Positions 36,937 to 46,551 of a stretch of 64,000 nucleotides of DNA are shown one piece after another. The notes under the pieces were generated by a model that ran no database searches, had not been told where the DNA came from, and saw only the letters and a list, made by a program, of their open reading frames with translations. Positions within the stretch are counted from its first letter, which is position 1; each line of letters starts with the position of its first letter. The position numbers and the translations under genes are program-made. This DNA comes from Photobacterium sp. SKA34 (GTDB lineage Bacteria > Pseudomonadota > Gammaproteobacteria > Enterobacterales > Vibrionaceae), in contig NZ_CH724141.1 in the NCBI RefSeq assembly GCF_000153325.1, positions 1,607,971 through 1,671,970 of the forward strand. The letters are read 5' to 3'.

Positions 36937-37106
36937 TTGTTTATCCTTAAACAAGTTTAATAGTACAGCTGTGATTATGCTTTGGTTGTCCTTTAAGTGT
37001 AGGTATGTTTAGTGCTTTTGTGAGGTAAATTTACCCTTGTTCTAAAAAATACAATTCAAAAAAAGGCAACCAAATGGCTGCCTTCTTTAATGGACTTTTA
37101 GATAAA

Positions 37107-38027
37107 TTATTTTTGCTCAGTTGCTGCAAACTTTTCTAATCCCCAAACAACCAGAATACCTAGAACCATTGCGCAAATGGCGTATCCGATCAGTGCGGGT
37201 TGTCCAGTAACTTGCTCGAAGTTAAATGGTGACAAGTTATGTTCAAGTAATGGTACTTGTTCACCATGTGAATTTACACGCCAACTTACCACTTCTTTCC
37301 AAGGCCAGATTTTACTTAATGTACCGATCATTAAACCTGTTAAAAAAGTTAGTGCAATATCACGGTAGTTACGAAGGACCCATGATAAGAAGTGCGAAAA
37401 CGTTAATAGCCCTGCAACACAACCTATCGCGAAAAGACCAAGCGTAACAACATCAATAGATTTAGCAGCCGCAAGAATCGGTGCATACATACCTAGCAGG
37501 AGTAATATGAAGCTTCCAGATATTCCAGGTAAAATCATGGCACAAATTGCAATAGAACCAGCAATAAGTACGTTGATAGGCGATGGCTCCATTGCGACAG
37601 GGTGAAGGACGGTAATCCCATAAGCAAACACAGCGCCAATAACAATGGCAATAAATCGATTAATAGACCATTTTTCTACTTGTTTGAACATATGGATAAC
37701 AGAGATAATGATCAAACCAAAGAAAAATGACCATAATGGAATTGGATGGGTTTCTAGCATCCAAGTAATGAGTTTAGCAAAGGTAAAGATACTGGTTAAA
37801 ATACCAGCAAATAAACAGATCAAAAATGTGCCGTTTATATGTTCAAATGCCCCTTTAAGCCCTTCTTTTCGAATGATGCCAATAAGCGATGGGTTAATAC
37901 GACGGATGCTTTCAAGTAAGGTGTCGTAAATACCAGTGATAAAGGCGATAGTGCCGCCAGAAACCCCAGGGACAACATCTGCAGCCCCCATGGCCATGCC
38001 TTTTAGAAAGGTGAAAAGTTTAGTCAT
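37107..38027 (-). CDS. popT: DUF368 membrane protein, undecaprenyl-phosphate translocase (PopT)
   Basis: A 306-residue protein with 8-10 hydrophobic segments and the DUF368 start KGMAMGAADVVPGVSGGTIAFITGIY plus a second related motif ICAMILPGISGSFILLLLGMY. DUF368 proteins such as PopT have been identified as transporters that recycle undecaprenyl phosphate, the lipid carrier for peptidoglycan and surface polymers. The true start is the ATG at 38027; the longer frame to 38105 begins inside the IS66 end. IS66 copy 3 sits 66 bp upstream and probably displaced the native promoter. Confidence 0.88.
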   Translation of the reverse strand: MTKLFTFLKGMAMGAADVVPGVSGGTIAFITGIYDTLLESIRRINPSLIGIIRKEGLKGAFEHINGTFLICLFAGILTSIFTFAKLITWMLETHPIPLWSFFFGLIIISVIHMFKQVEKWSINRFIAIVIGAVFAYGITVLHPVAMEPSPINVLIAGSIAICAMILPGISGSFILLLLGMYAPILAAAKSIDVVTLGLFAIGCVAGLLTFSHFLSWVLRNYRDIALTFLTGLMIGTLSKIWPWKEVVSWRVNSHGEQVPLLEHNLSPFNFEQVTGQPALIGYAICAMVLGILVVWGLEKFAATEQK

Positions 38028-38126
38028 TAGATTATGTATCTCGATGATAGCCAAAAACATTTGGTGCATTATATAAGTAATGAGAAAGATACGTAAACGC
38101 CCCATGAACCCACGGGGCGATATTTG

Positions 38127-39672
38127 TTAGTGTTTGAGGTTCCAAGGTAGGAGTGCATCGATATCGGGCTCAGCTTTCGCGAGCTCTTTCATGCACTTGA
38201 CCATGTAGTCGTAGAGGATAAGGCCGTTGGCTTTCGCAGTCTCGACGATGCTGTAAAGCATCGCACTCGCATCAGCACCATTTGGCGTGTTCGAGAACAA
38301 CCAGTTCTTTCTGCCAATGACCAGCGGTTTAATTGCGCGTTCAGCGCGGTTATTGTCTATCGATAAGTGACCGTCATCGATATAGCGGATCACCTTCGGC
38401 CATTGGCCGAGCGTGTATTTTATCGCTTTACCCAGCGGGCTAGACGCTATCACTTGTTGAGATGTCATCCACTCGTACAACTCGTCCAGTATCGGTTTGC
38501 TATGCAGTTGACGTTCTGCTTTTCGTGTTTCGACAGTCGCACCTTTTAAGCGCGATTCTATCCCATAGAGCTTCTGGATTTTGGCCAGCGCTTTATCTGC
38601 TTTGCCTGACTTACCTTTACCTTGAAGCTTCTTAGCCTCCATGAACTTTCGCCGTGCATGTGCCATGCAGCCAACATTGGTGACGTGATAAAGACCATCA
38701 TAGGCACCATAGCCATCGGTTTGTAGATAACCACTGTAATCCCCCAAGAAGGCAACAGGGCATGCCCTCGCGCGACTGTTTTGATAGTCGTACAAGGCAA
38801 TATTCTTCACATTGGGGAGTGCGGCTTCTGGCGAGTCTGCGCCCGAGCAGTAGAGCCACATGTAACACTGTTTTTCTTCCTTGAGAACATTGAGTGGCGT
38901 TTCATCCGCCTGGACCACCACTTGTTGAAGTAGGTGCTCTTTTAGAGCGGCATAGAGTGGTTTGAACTTCTCACTAACTTGGATAACCCATCTGGCCATA
39001 GTGGTTCGTGATAGCTCGATTCCCGACTGGGTAAACAGCGACTCTTGGCGGTAAAGTGGCATCGCGTACTGGTATTTGCCAAGAATGATGTTGGCAAGCA
39101 AGCTTTCTGTGGCAAAGCTCTTCGGGATAATGCTTTGCGGTGCTGGCTTTTGAACGATGTGATTGCTGTCTTCAGTTTGCTCGCACTGGCGGCAAGCATA
39201 TTTAGGGCGAACATATTCCAGCACTTTGAGTACGGCTGGCGAAAACTCCAGCTTTTCACTGCTGTCTTCACCGATTTTATGCAGGTCATGATTGCAGCAT
39301 GCACACTGCTTTTCATGGTCGTCTAAATCAAGTTCGATAACTTCACGAGGTAAGGTCTTTGGAAGAGGCTTACGCTTACCGCGTTTCTTCGTTGTGGTTG
39401 TGGTGGTCGTCGTAACCTCAACCTCTTCTTCCTTAGCGGCTTCACATTCCGCTTCGTTGAAGAGGTCACCTTGAGATTCATCGTAGGGCTTTAACGCCTC
39501 CGAGCGTTTTGCGAACTGGCGGTCGAAAGCCAGTTTGAGTGCTCAGCAGAGATTGACGCTCTTGTTTCCACTGAGATTCGCTGTGTTTTTGCAACGCCAA
39601 CAACTCTTTCACCATCGCTTGTAGCTCGGCAACATCTTGGCTTTCTGGGTTGATATTTGGCGTCTTTTTCAT
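38127..39672 (-). pseudogene. tnpC: IS66 transposase TnpC, frameshifted
   Basis: Compared with the intact copy, GAGTTGCTCAAGCAG has become GAGTGCTCAGCAG near 39540-39546, losing one T and one A. The net -2 shift ends the N-terminal frame after 64 residues; the remaining catalytic part (from about 39224 down) has no proper start. All DDE motifs are still encoded. Both deletions are in two-base runs, so a sequencing error cannot be excluded. If real, this copy depends on the other for transposition. Confidence 0.9.
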
Positions 39673-39731
39673 GGCATTTATTATACTAAAGTCATGCCGT
39701 TAACGCTTGGTGGATATAGCTTTATTATCGA

Positions 39732-40085
39732 TTAAGTCATTGTAAAATCGTTTATTTGAACGGGTTTATGGCCGATAATCGTGAAGCCAGAAAGCAGTCT
39801 ATCAAGCTCGCATTGAGTCAGGGTAAACACGTCATTTTTCTCTTTTGACGGCCATTTATACTTGGCTTTTTCAAGGCGTTTATACCAAAGTGCAAAGCCT
39901 GTTTTATCCCAGTACAACACTTTGATTTTGTCGCGCTGTTTATTGGTAAACAGGAATAGTGCGCCGCTTCCCAAGGGTAAATCGGTGTCACTTTCGATAA
40001 TCGCCGCGAGGCCATTGATGGACTTTCTAAAATCGACACTCTCACGATACAGATAAATATCTGGTGCACTTAGCATATGTTTCAT
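39732..40085 (-). CDS. tnpB: IS66 accessory protein TnpB (third copy)
   Basis: A 117-residue protein identical in sequence to the TnpB of the copy at 9018-11409. It overlaps tnpA by four bases. Confidence 0.95.
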   Translation of the reverse strand: MKHMLSAPDIYLYRESVDFRKSINGLAAIIESDTDLPLGSGALFLFTNKQRDKIKVLYWDKTGFALWYKRLEKAKYKWPSKEKNDVFTLTQCELDRLLSGFTIIGHKPVQINDFTMT

Positions 40086-40402
40086 GACAAGGCTCCAATG
40101 AGTTCTGCCAGGTAGGCAGCGGGCGTGCCTTGAGGAATACTCAGCTCAACGTCGTTGACAAAAAGTGTCATATTCGCGGTAGGTATTTGCGTCATATGGT
40201 AACGTGTTGTCTGCTCTACAACGTTTGCTTTGACGAAGCCGTTAGTCTGTGGTGTTTGAAGGTGTGTTAACTGTTGGCGTTTGGCATGAAACGTGGAAAG
40301 ACTTAATCCGTGATGTTCACAAAAAGCACGTTGAGTGAGTTGGCTGGATTCATAGCACTCAAACAAAGTCTGCCATTCTTGATTGGTACGTCGTGTTGCC
40401 AT
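40082..40402 (-). CDS. tnpA: IS66 accessory protein TnpA (third copy)
   Basis: A 106-residue protein identical to the TnpA of the second copy, with the same helix-turn-helix and Shine-Dalgarno context. Confidence 0.95.
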   Translation of the reverse strand: MATRRTNQEWQTLFECYESSQLTQRAFCEHHGLSLSTFHAKRQQLTHLQTPQTNGFVKANVVEQTTRYHMTQIPTANMTLFVNDVELSIPQGTPAAYLAELIGALS

Positions 40403-40482
40403 TTTAAATCTCCTTTGGATTGGAGATTTGATCTTATTCTTCGAGTAAAGTGATTAGAATGCGGTGTTTATGGCACGCTTAC

Positions 40483-40797
40483 GTTATATTAATAGAGGAG
40501 ATTGGTATTATATTATTCCAATATAGAATTGTTTTTTATTAAATTTGATTGTGATGATTATTTTTTATAAGTTAGAGTATCAGATCTTAATTGAAATGAT
40601 TATTTTATAACATGTGATCTCTGCTGTTATTTAATCGTCTCAATGGCTTGTTTAATAATGCTTTAGGTTTTAAATTTATTATAAGGAATGATTTTAATAG
40701 AGGTCTACATGGATGGTGGATTTTAATAATAACAATGATGGTTTATTAAATTTTTAAGAAAGAGAGATTAACTAAAACGATTAATGACATTTTATTA
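40483..40797. other. AT-rich gap between IS66 and the CSS-EAL gene
   Basis: 315 bp of very AT-rich sequence. It may hold the promoter of the downstream gene. No gene, terminator or operator was recognised, and no remnant of an interrupted gene is visible at the IS edge. Confidence 0.5.
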
Positions 40798-42336
40798 ATG
40801 CGATTTTCAGGTCATATTGGTATTGGTTTAATGTTTTTTGTTATCTTAATCGGCTTTGGCTTTACGACTCTCGCACCATATTTTGCAACTAAACAGTTAT
40901 CAACAAAAATTCAAACAGATACTGATGAATTGGTACAAACCTACATTCAAAATATAGGAGATTATCAAGAGTTTATAATGAATCTTAGTCGTAATTTTGA
41001 TTTTACCTGTACTGAGAAAGAGCAGGAGCAATTAAGACGTATTGCTTATAGTAACTATCTTATCCGTAAGATATCTTTAACACCCTCAGGCAAAAGTACA
41101 TGTTCGAGTTTTTATGAAGAAAATCATGATCAACATGTTGAATCTCGAAAAATTAAAACTTATAGCAATACGATATCGCTATGGTTATCTTCTGAAAAAA
41201 ATAGTCTACAACGTATTTTTGAAGTTCGGTGGCAAGGTAAAAAGGGGAGGTTGGTTCTGTCTTTAGAGCCAATCGTTGAAGAAATATTACGAAATAAATA
41301 CTGTGAAGGTTGTGTTTTAACATCTGTATCAGCAGATAATGATCGTTTTGGTTGGCAAGATTTTAATAAATCATACACGACTAAACCTATATATGAAGTT
41401 TTAATGCCTAATGGTTTGAAATTTTCTAATTACATTAAATCAGACTTATTAGATAAAGAATCACAATCATTAAGAATGCCACTATTTTTAGTTGGTGCTT
41501 TTATTGCTGGATTTTTAATTTTGTTCCGGCGTTTATTAATTAGACGACGCTTATCGTTACATGCATTAATACAGCGAGGGATAGTTAAACGAGAGTTTAT
41601 ACCCTATTACCAACCTATTATTAATTTAAAAAAGAAAGAACTTTATGGTTGCGAAGTACTTGCTCGATTGAAGAAAAAAGGGGCTGGTTTAATATCACCA
41701 ATGGAATTTATTCCTTATGTTGAGAAAAGCGGACAAATTATCCCTATTACTAATTTATTGATCGAGAAAACGATTAAAGACTTGAGTTCTATCAACTGGC
41801 AGTTAACCGATAGAGTGATCAGTATTAATCTGGTGCCACAACAATTAGAAAATTTACAAATAATGAATGAGTCATTAGCATTGTTCAAAAATTCAAAGAT
41901 CCCTGTTAAACAGGTTGCCTTTGAAATTACAGAACGTAAACAATTTGAAGATCTTACGATTGCGTCTAAGGTTATTCAATATCTCAAAACTCAGGGTATA
42001 GATATTAAGTTAGATGATGCAGGTACAGGATATGGTGGGTTCAGTTATATTCAAGAATTGAACTTGCGAAGTTTAAAAATCGATAAAATGTTCGTCGAGA
42101 ATATCGGTACGACTGATATCAAACTTTCTCTGTTAGATTCTATTATAGCCTTCGGTAAACAAGCTGGAATGGAAATGATAGCAGAAGGCGTTGAGACTAA
42201 AGAGCAATCTGATTACCTTGTTGAGCGTGATGTTTATCTTCAACAGGGGTTTTATTTTGGAATACCAATGAATGCTGAAGAGTTTTCGATATATAACAAT
42301 GAAATAAAAAATAAGAATAAGCTTTTGGCTATTTAG
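40798..42336 (+). CDS. Cyclic-di-GMP phosphodiesterase with periplasmic CSS domain
   Basis: A 512-residue membrane protein. TM1 is at 8-30, a periplasmic CSS-motif domain follows (about 32-225, with C71, the C102-S-S motif, C162 and C165), TM2 is at about 229-249 and a cytoplasmic EAL domain at 259-505. Catalytic residues are present: SINLVP (Asn), FEITER (Glu), KLDDAGTGYGG (Asp pair), SLKIDK (Lys), AEGVET (Glu) and the Gln near the end. The signature motif is EVL rather than EAL. In related E. coli enzymes the periplasmic Cys redox state controls hydrolysis of c-di-GMP. The ATG has no obvious Shine-Dalgarno. Confidence 0.92.
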   Translation: MRFSGHIGIGLMFFVILIGFGFTTLAPYFATKQLSTKIQTDTDELVQTYIQNIGDYQEFIMNLSRNFDFTCTEKEQEQLRRIAYSNYLIRKISLTPSGKSTCSSFYEENHDQHVESRKIKTYSNTISLWLSSEKNSLQRIFEVRWQGKKGRLVLSLEPIVEEILRNKYCEGCVLTSVSADNDRFGWQDFNKSYTTKPIYEVLMPNGLKFSNYIKSDLLDKESQSLRMPLFLVGAFIAGFLILFRRLLIRRRLSLHALIQRGIVKREFIPYYQPIINLKKKELYGCEVLARLKKKGAGLISPMEFIPYVEKSGQIIPITNLLIEKTIKDLSSINWQLTDRVISINLVPQQLENLQIMNESLALFKNSKIPVKQVAFEITERKQFEDLTIASKVIQYLKTQGIDIKLDDAGTGYGGFSYIQELNLRSLKIDKMFVENIGTTDIKLSLLDSIIAFGKQAGMEMIAEGVETKEQSDYLVERDVYLQQGFYFGIPMNAEEFSIYNNEIKNKNKLLAI

Positions 42337-42361
42337 ACAAGATAATGAGCTTTCATTAAAG

Positions 42362-42391
42362 AAAAGCCGACATAATGTCGGCTTTTTTTGT
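42362..42391 (+). terminator. Intrinsic terminator
   Basis: Stem AAAGCCGACAT / ATGTCGGCTTT then a T run, between the EAL gene and nagZ. Confidence 0.9.
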
Positions 42392-42415
42392 TGGTAATGA
42401 TGCAGTAAGCACGTG

Positions 42416-43420
42416 TTAAATTTTTTTCTCTTTCCACTCTTGTGCGAGGCGAGCAACCGCATCTTGGTTTTCTTTCCACATACGAGTACTGATTAAATCA
42501 CTATATTCAGCAGTAGGTTTTTTCAATAATGTTTCTAAAATCGGTACTTGAACTTGAGGCAAACCATCAAGGGCCTCTACAGCACCTTCACGGTTATTAC
42601 ATAACATAACCATGTCACAACCGGCTTCTTGCGCTGCGATGGCTCGTTCGCTGTAGCTGCCTAATACATCAGCACCTTTCATATTAAGATCATCAGAGAA
42701 GATCACGCCGTTAAAGCCTAACTCTCTACGTAATACCTGTTTTAACCAATATTCAGAGCCACTTGCTGGTTTTTCATCATAAGCATCAAATACAACGTGT
42801 GCTGGCATGATACCTTGCAGCAGATTATTTTCGATGAGGTGTTTAAATACGGTCATATCATGCTGTTTAATATTATCCCTTGAATCGTAAGGCGTTTCTA
42901 AGTGAGAGTCTGCAATAACACCACCATGACCAGGGAAGTGTTTACCGGTTGCAGCCATGCCAGCCTGGGCCATACCATTTATAAATTGGCTAGCATAACG
43001 AATAATGTCGTGTGGAGAATTTGAGAAAGCGCGATCACCGATTGCTTTACAGTCATAACCAAGATCAAGCACAGGTGCAAAACTAATATCAATATCCATC
43101 GCAAGTAGTTCAGCAGCCATTAGCCATCCGCCTTGCTTAGCAAGCGCTTCTCCATTTTTAGAAGCAGAAAAAGCACGAGCTGGTGGTAATTGAGTAAACT
43201 CTTCGCGGAAACGTTGAACACGTCCACCTTCTTGATCGACACCAATCAGTAAAGGACGTTTAGCCGTTTTTCGAATGTCTTTAACTAACGCTCGAAGTTG
43301 CTCACGGTTGTCATAATTTCGGGCGAAAAAGATGATACCGCCTACTGTAGGATGTTGAATAATTTCGCGTTCTTCTGCATCAAGTTCATAACTTGATACA
43401 TCAAGCATTAAAGGTCCCAT
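42416..43420 (-). CDS. nagZ: Beta-N-acetylhexosaminidase NagZ
   Basis: A 334-residue glycoside hydrolase family 3 enzyme. The signature KHFPGHG (with the catalytic His of NagZ) lies near 162-168 and SDDLNMKGA contains the nucleophile Asp. It removes GlcNAc from 1,6-anhydro-muropeptides in the cytoplasm during peptidoglycan recycling, complementing the murQP genes at 14670. The length is typical (about 340). It is a single gene here. Confidence 0.96.
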   Translation of the reverse strand: MGPLMLDVSSYELDAEEREIIQHPTVGGIIFFARNYDNREQLRALVKDIRKTAKRPLLIGVDQEGGRVQRFREEFTQLPPARAFSASKNGEALAKQGGWLMAAELLAMDIDISFAPVLDLGYDCKAIGDRAFSNSPHDIIRYASQFINGMAQAGMAATGKHFPGHGGVIADSHLETPYDSRDNIKQHDMTVFKHLIENNLLQGIMPAHVVFDAYDEKPASGSEYWLKQVLRRELGFNGVIFSDDLNMKGADVLGSYSERAIAAQEAGCDMVMLCNNREGAVEALDGLPQVQVPILETLLKKPTAEYSDLISTRMWKENQDAVARLAQEWKEKKI

Positions 43421-43704
43421 GACGACACTCCGAGTAACATTGTAATTGGCGATAAATTACCATAGTCAGTTTTATCCGCAATTTTTAATACAATTTTATG
43501 CATGATGATGATGGGATTTTTCTAGGGAGTGAACACGGCTTAATAATTCCTAATATAGTTAAATCATAGATATTAGTGTGATACTCGTTAATTAATTTAT
43601 GAGATAAAATGTAAATCTATTTGTGTTGTGTGATCTTTATTGCTTAATTGGTATAGATCTTAGGTTACACTAAAAACAGTTCAGTCATCGTCAAAGAGTG
43701 AGTC

Positions 43705-44202
43705 ATGTCGGTACTTATAGCAATCGCTTTAACAACAGGAATTTTATCTGGGATTTGGGGTTGGGTAGCAGTATCTCTTGGCCTATTAAGCTGGGGGGGA
43801 TTTCTTGGCTGCACGACATATTTTGCTCTTCAACGCGATGGTATAAAGGGTGTTGGGTTAAGCATAGCGACAAACCTAAGCGGCGTTTTTTGGGCGATGG
43901 TGATCATTAAGTTTTCATCTTTAGTCAACCTTGATGTTATTGGTTACGTTGTCACTGCTCTGGTCGCATTTATGATGTGTGCACAAGCAAAAAAATCGTG
44001 GTTATCTTTTATCCCTGGTACCTTTATAGGCTCATGCGCAACGTTTGCTGCCAATGGTAATTGGCAATTGGTTATACCATCATTGGTTGTGGGTGTAGTA
44101 TTTGGCTATTTAATGAAGAGTTCTGGTTTATGGCTACACGCGAAACTCGCAGAAAAAAAAACGGCTCGCGCTGAAACAGACATTCCAATTACTCAGGACT
44201 AA
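43705..44202 (+). CDS. DUF1097 inner-membrane protein
   Basis: A 165-residue protein with five or six short hydrophobic segments filling residues 3-145, then a polar C-terminal tail. It resembles the DUF1097 family (E. coli YcdZ type) in size and in the WGWVAVSLGLLSWGGFLGCTTYF and FIPGTFIGSCATFA segments. Its function is unknown. The 284-bp gap before it, divergent from nagZ, should contain both promoters. Confidence 0.75.
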   Translation: MSVLIAIALTTGILSGIWGWVAVSLGLLSWGGFLGCTTYFALQRDGIKGVGLSIATNLSGVFWAMVIIKFSSLVNLDVIGYVVTALVAFMMCAQAKKSWLSFIPGTFIGSCATFAANGNWQLVIPSLVVGVVFGYLMKSSGLWLHAKLAEKKTARAETDIPITQD

Positions 44203-44238
44203 TTAAACAATCTTAAATATTGTTCTTATCGTTATTAA

Positions 44239-44287
44239 TAATGCCGCTAGATTTATGCTTAAAAAAGCGATAAATCAGCGGCATTGT
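44239..44287. terminator. Inverted repeat / bidirectional terminator
   Basis: AATGCCGCT-A-GATTTA pairs with GATAAATC-A-GCGGCATT around an A-rich loop (44240-44285). It sits between the stops of two convergent genes. Confidence 0.65.
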
Positions 44288-44328
44288 TATATGTAATGAT
44301 AAATTTATATTTGTTCTATCTACGATGA

Positions 44329-45267
44329 TTAGCTATGGCTAGGCACAAAAATACCATTACGATCTACACACAGTTTTTTCAATACTGGACGGTGCTGGTC
44401 TTTAGGGGCTAATACACAAACACGCATGCCTTCATTCAGTAATTCTTTCGCACGAGCAATAACGTTTTCATGTTCGTAGCTTTCACGGTCCGCATCTCGA
44501 CGGCAAAGGTCGACAAAAATATCATTCTTCCCTTCAGGGTAGAGAACAAATTCTGATTGCTGCATCAAACGTAATGCTTTCAGTGTTAATAATTCAGGAT
44601 CGTTACCCGTTTCAATTAAATACAAGTTAGCACCTGTATCTTGGTATGATGTTAATAATCCACTAAAAGCCTGTTCTAATTCTTGCTCTGTTGTTGCTGT
44701 TTCAACTGCAGGTAAACGGAAAAAAGCCTCCCAGAACTTTCTACGTTCATCAACGGTTTTATAATGCTGTTTTATTCGAGTACGCTGCTGACCTGAGTAA
44801 TGAGCTAATAAGCTTAAGTTTTGCGGCAATTGTGTTTCGAAACGTTCTCGTAAATAACGGACTAGCACAGGTGATGCGCCACCACTTGAAATGGCAACTT
44901 GCATTGGTGAACGATCAATCATGGATGGCGTTATAAAATCACAATATGCAGGGTCATCAACAACATTTGTCCATATCTTTAATGCATTCGCATCATGATA
45001 AACTTGATGGTTGAGTTCACGAGAATCGGTTGTCGTCCAAACTTGGTCAAACTGTGTAAGAAGTGACTTTTCGTAACGTGCTTTTAGATATTCAAATTTA
45101 CCTTCATCGAGTAGTGATACAAGGTGAGGGTGAAGCTCTGGTGAGACAAGCGTAATGTTAGCTTTTGCTTTAAGTAATAAATCTACTTTGCGGCAGGCCA
45201 CTTCACCACCACCCACGACTAATACTTTTTTATGGGTCAACTTTAGAAAAACAGGGAAAAAATCCAT
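44329..45267 (-). CDS. cysG: Siroheme synthase, dehydrogenase/ferrochelatase part, with degenerate methyltransferase tail
   Basis: A 312-residue protein. Residues 1-115 are the NAD-binding precorrin-2 dehydrogenase (KKVLVVGGGEVACRKVDLLL) and 116-205 the dimerisation/ferrochelatase region (MQVAISSGGASPVLVRYLRE). It converts precorrin-2 to siroheme, the cofactor of sulfite and nitrite reductases. Residues ~213-312 resemble the first ~80 residues of the SUMT methyltransferase domain (NLYLIETGNDPELLTLKALRLMQQSEFVLY), but the SAM loop GAGPGDP is changed to ETGNDP and the rest is absent. Methylation must come from a separate CobA. Confidence 0.9.
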   Translation of the reverse strand: MDFFPVFLKLTHKKVLVVGGGEVACRKVDLLLKAKANITLVSPELHPHLVSLLDEGKFEYLKARYEKSLLTQFDQVWTTTDSRELNHQVYHDANALKIWTNVVDDPAYCDFITPSMIDRSPMQVAISSGGASPVLVRYLRERFETQLPQNLSLLAHYSGQQRTRIKQHYKTVDERRKFWEAFFRLPAVETATTEQELEQAFSGLLTSYQDTGANLYLIETGNDPELLTLKALRLMQQSEFVLYPEGKNDIFVDLCRRDADRESYEHENVIARAKELLNEGMRVCVLAPKDQHRPVLKKLCVDRNGIFVPSHS

Positions 45268-45417
45268 TTTGTATATCCGTCAAATCGCTCATTTTATTTT
45301 GAGCTGTGCAACAAGCTAATGTTTACAAAGAAATCAATCACTTCATAAAGGTTACTAATTTATTACCATGAAAAGATTATTAAGGGCAAGTTTAACATTG
45401 TAATCATTGAGCTTTGT

Positions 45418-46551
45418 TTAGTGACGTTGGTTTTGACGATAGTAAAGTATGAGAAGTGTAACTAGCAGGCTATAAAAGGTTATTGTGCCGCCACTTTCTG
45501 TTTGTTCTGCTGCCGCAGTCACGACAATTTTCGTATTGTCTCTATTACTTGAAGCATCTTTTATTACTGCAAAAGGATCGATATTTAGCGTTGGCTTTAA
45601 TGAAGGCTCATTAAGTGAGAATGTTGAATCATCATAAGATTGTATTTGTTGTTCTATCCAATCACGATGTGTTGAAACCTGAGTATATTGTCCAGTTAGT
45701 TGATTGTATTGGTTTTCTGGGGAGTCATTTCGACTTGAACACTTTGCGCCATTACTGGTTAACCCAATTAATCGAATACCTTTATCACTATCAGATACGG
45801 CTTGTTGATTTTGCCAGATAAGTGGACCGCCAGAATCACCGTTGCATACATCTTTAATTAAGCCATTAATGTTTGAATCTGCGCAGACAATATGCTCATT
45901 GCCGATATTGAGACCAACGCATTGGTTATCAGGAACACCGGCTAAACTAATTACTTGTAATGTTGTTGGATAACCTTCTTTAAGTGTATCACCCCAACCA
46001 GAAGCGATTGCAGTAGCAGGAGAGTCGATATTTGTCGCCCAAGAGTTACTAAATATGTTATCGGCCATTATTTGTTCATTAGGCGTAGCAAGCATAATTG
46101 GTTGAGCAATATCATACATTGAACGATTAACACGAAAGAGTGCTATATCATTGGTGAAATTGTCCTCATTATAATTAGGGTGGATGATTTTCTGAATGAT
46201 TTTAAAAAAATGCTTGTTATCAATATTAATAAAATTACCGTCTTCAATCTGACTTGTACCAACAATGGCAGTTCCCCCTAGCTCAGAAGAGTGACAGTGC
46301 GCTGCTGTTAATAACCAAAACTCACTTATTACAACAGCGCCGCAGATGACACTATCAAACCCTTTTTGTTTTAGTGCTGCTTGCCAAGGGATCAGATTTG
46401 AATCATAAAGGGTAGCATCGAAACCGTTAATCGCTTTTGCTACCGCTTGTGTATTAACTGTTGTATTTGCTAACACAAGAGATTGGTAACTAATAACGAA
46501 GAAAATAGCGACTAAGTACGTTAATTTTTTTACCCACAAATACAATGTCAT
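45418..46551 (-). CDS. Secreted trypsin-like serine protease with GlyGly-CTERM anchor
   Basis: A 377-residue protein with a signal peptide (about 1-28) and an S1 peptidase domain (about 42-305). The catalytic triad is His in LLTAAHC, Asp in NDIALFRV and Ser in CNGDSGGPL. The C-terminus (ESGGTITFYSLLVTLLILYYRQNQRH region) is a Gly-Gly, hydrophobic helix and basic tail: a GlyGly-CTERM signal processed by rhombosortase. In vibrios such proteases (VesB type) leave through the type II secretion system. The mature N-terminus would be AINGF after K40, instead of the usual IVGG. Confidence 0.9.
   Translation of the reverse strand: MTLYLWVKKLTYLVAIFFVISYQSLVLANTTVNTQAVAKAINGFDATLYDSNLIPWQAALKQKGFDSVICGAVVISEFWLLTAAHCHSSELGGTAIVGTSQIEDGNFINIDNKHFFKIIQKIIHPNYNEDNFTNDIALFRVNRSMYDIAQPIMLATPNEQIMADNIFSNSWATNIDSPATAIASGWGDTLKEGYPTTLQVISLAGVPDNQCVGLNIGNEHIVCADSNINGLIKDVCNGDSGGPLIWQNQQAVSDSDKGIRLIGLTSNGAKCSSRNDSPENQYNQLTGQYTQVSTHRDWIEQQIQSYDDSTFSLNEPSLKPTLNIDPFAVIKDASSNRDNTKIVVTAAAEQTESGGTITFYSLLVTLLILYYRQNQRH

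Larger units (their letters stand above)
38093..40482 (-). mobile_element. IS66-family insertion sequence, third copy (2390 bp), damaged
   Basis: Apparently near-identical to the copy at 9018-11409, in the same orientation, two bases shorter owing to two single-base deletions in tnpC. The flanks (AAAGATAC left, GTTATATT right) do not form a target duplication. The left end is 66 bp upstream of popT; the right end faces an AT-rich gap before the CSS-EAL gene. Confidence 0.96.
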
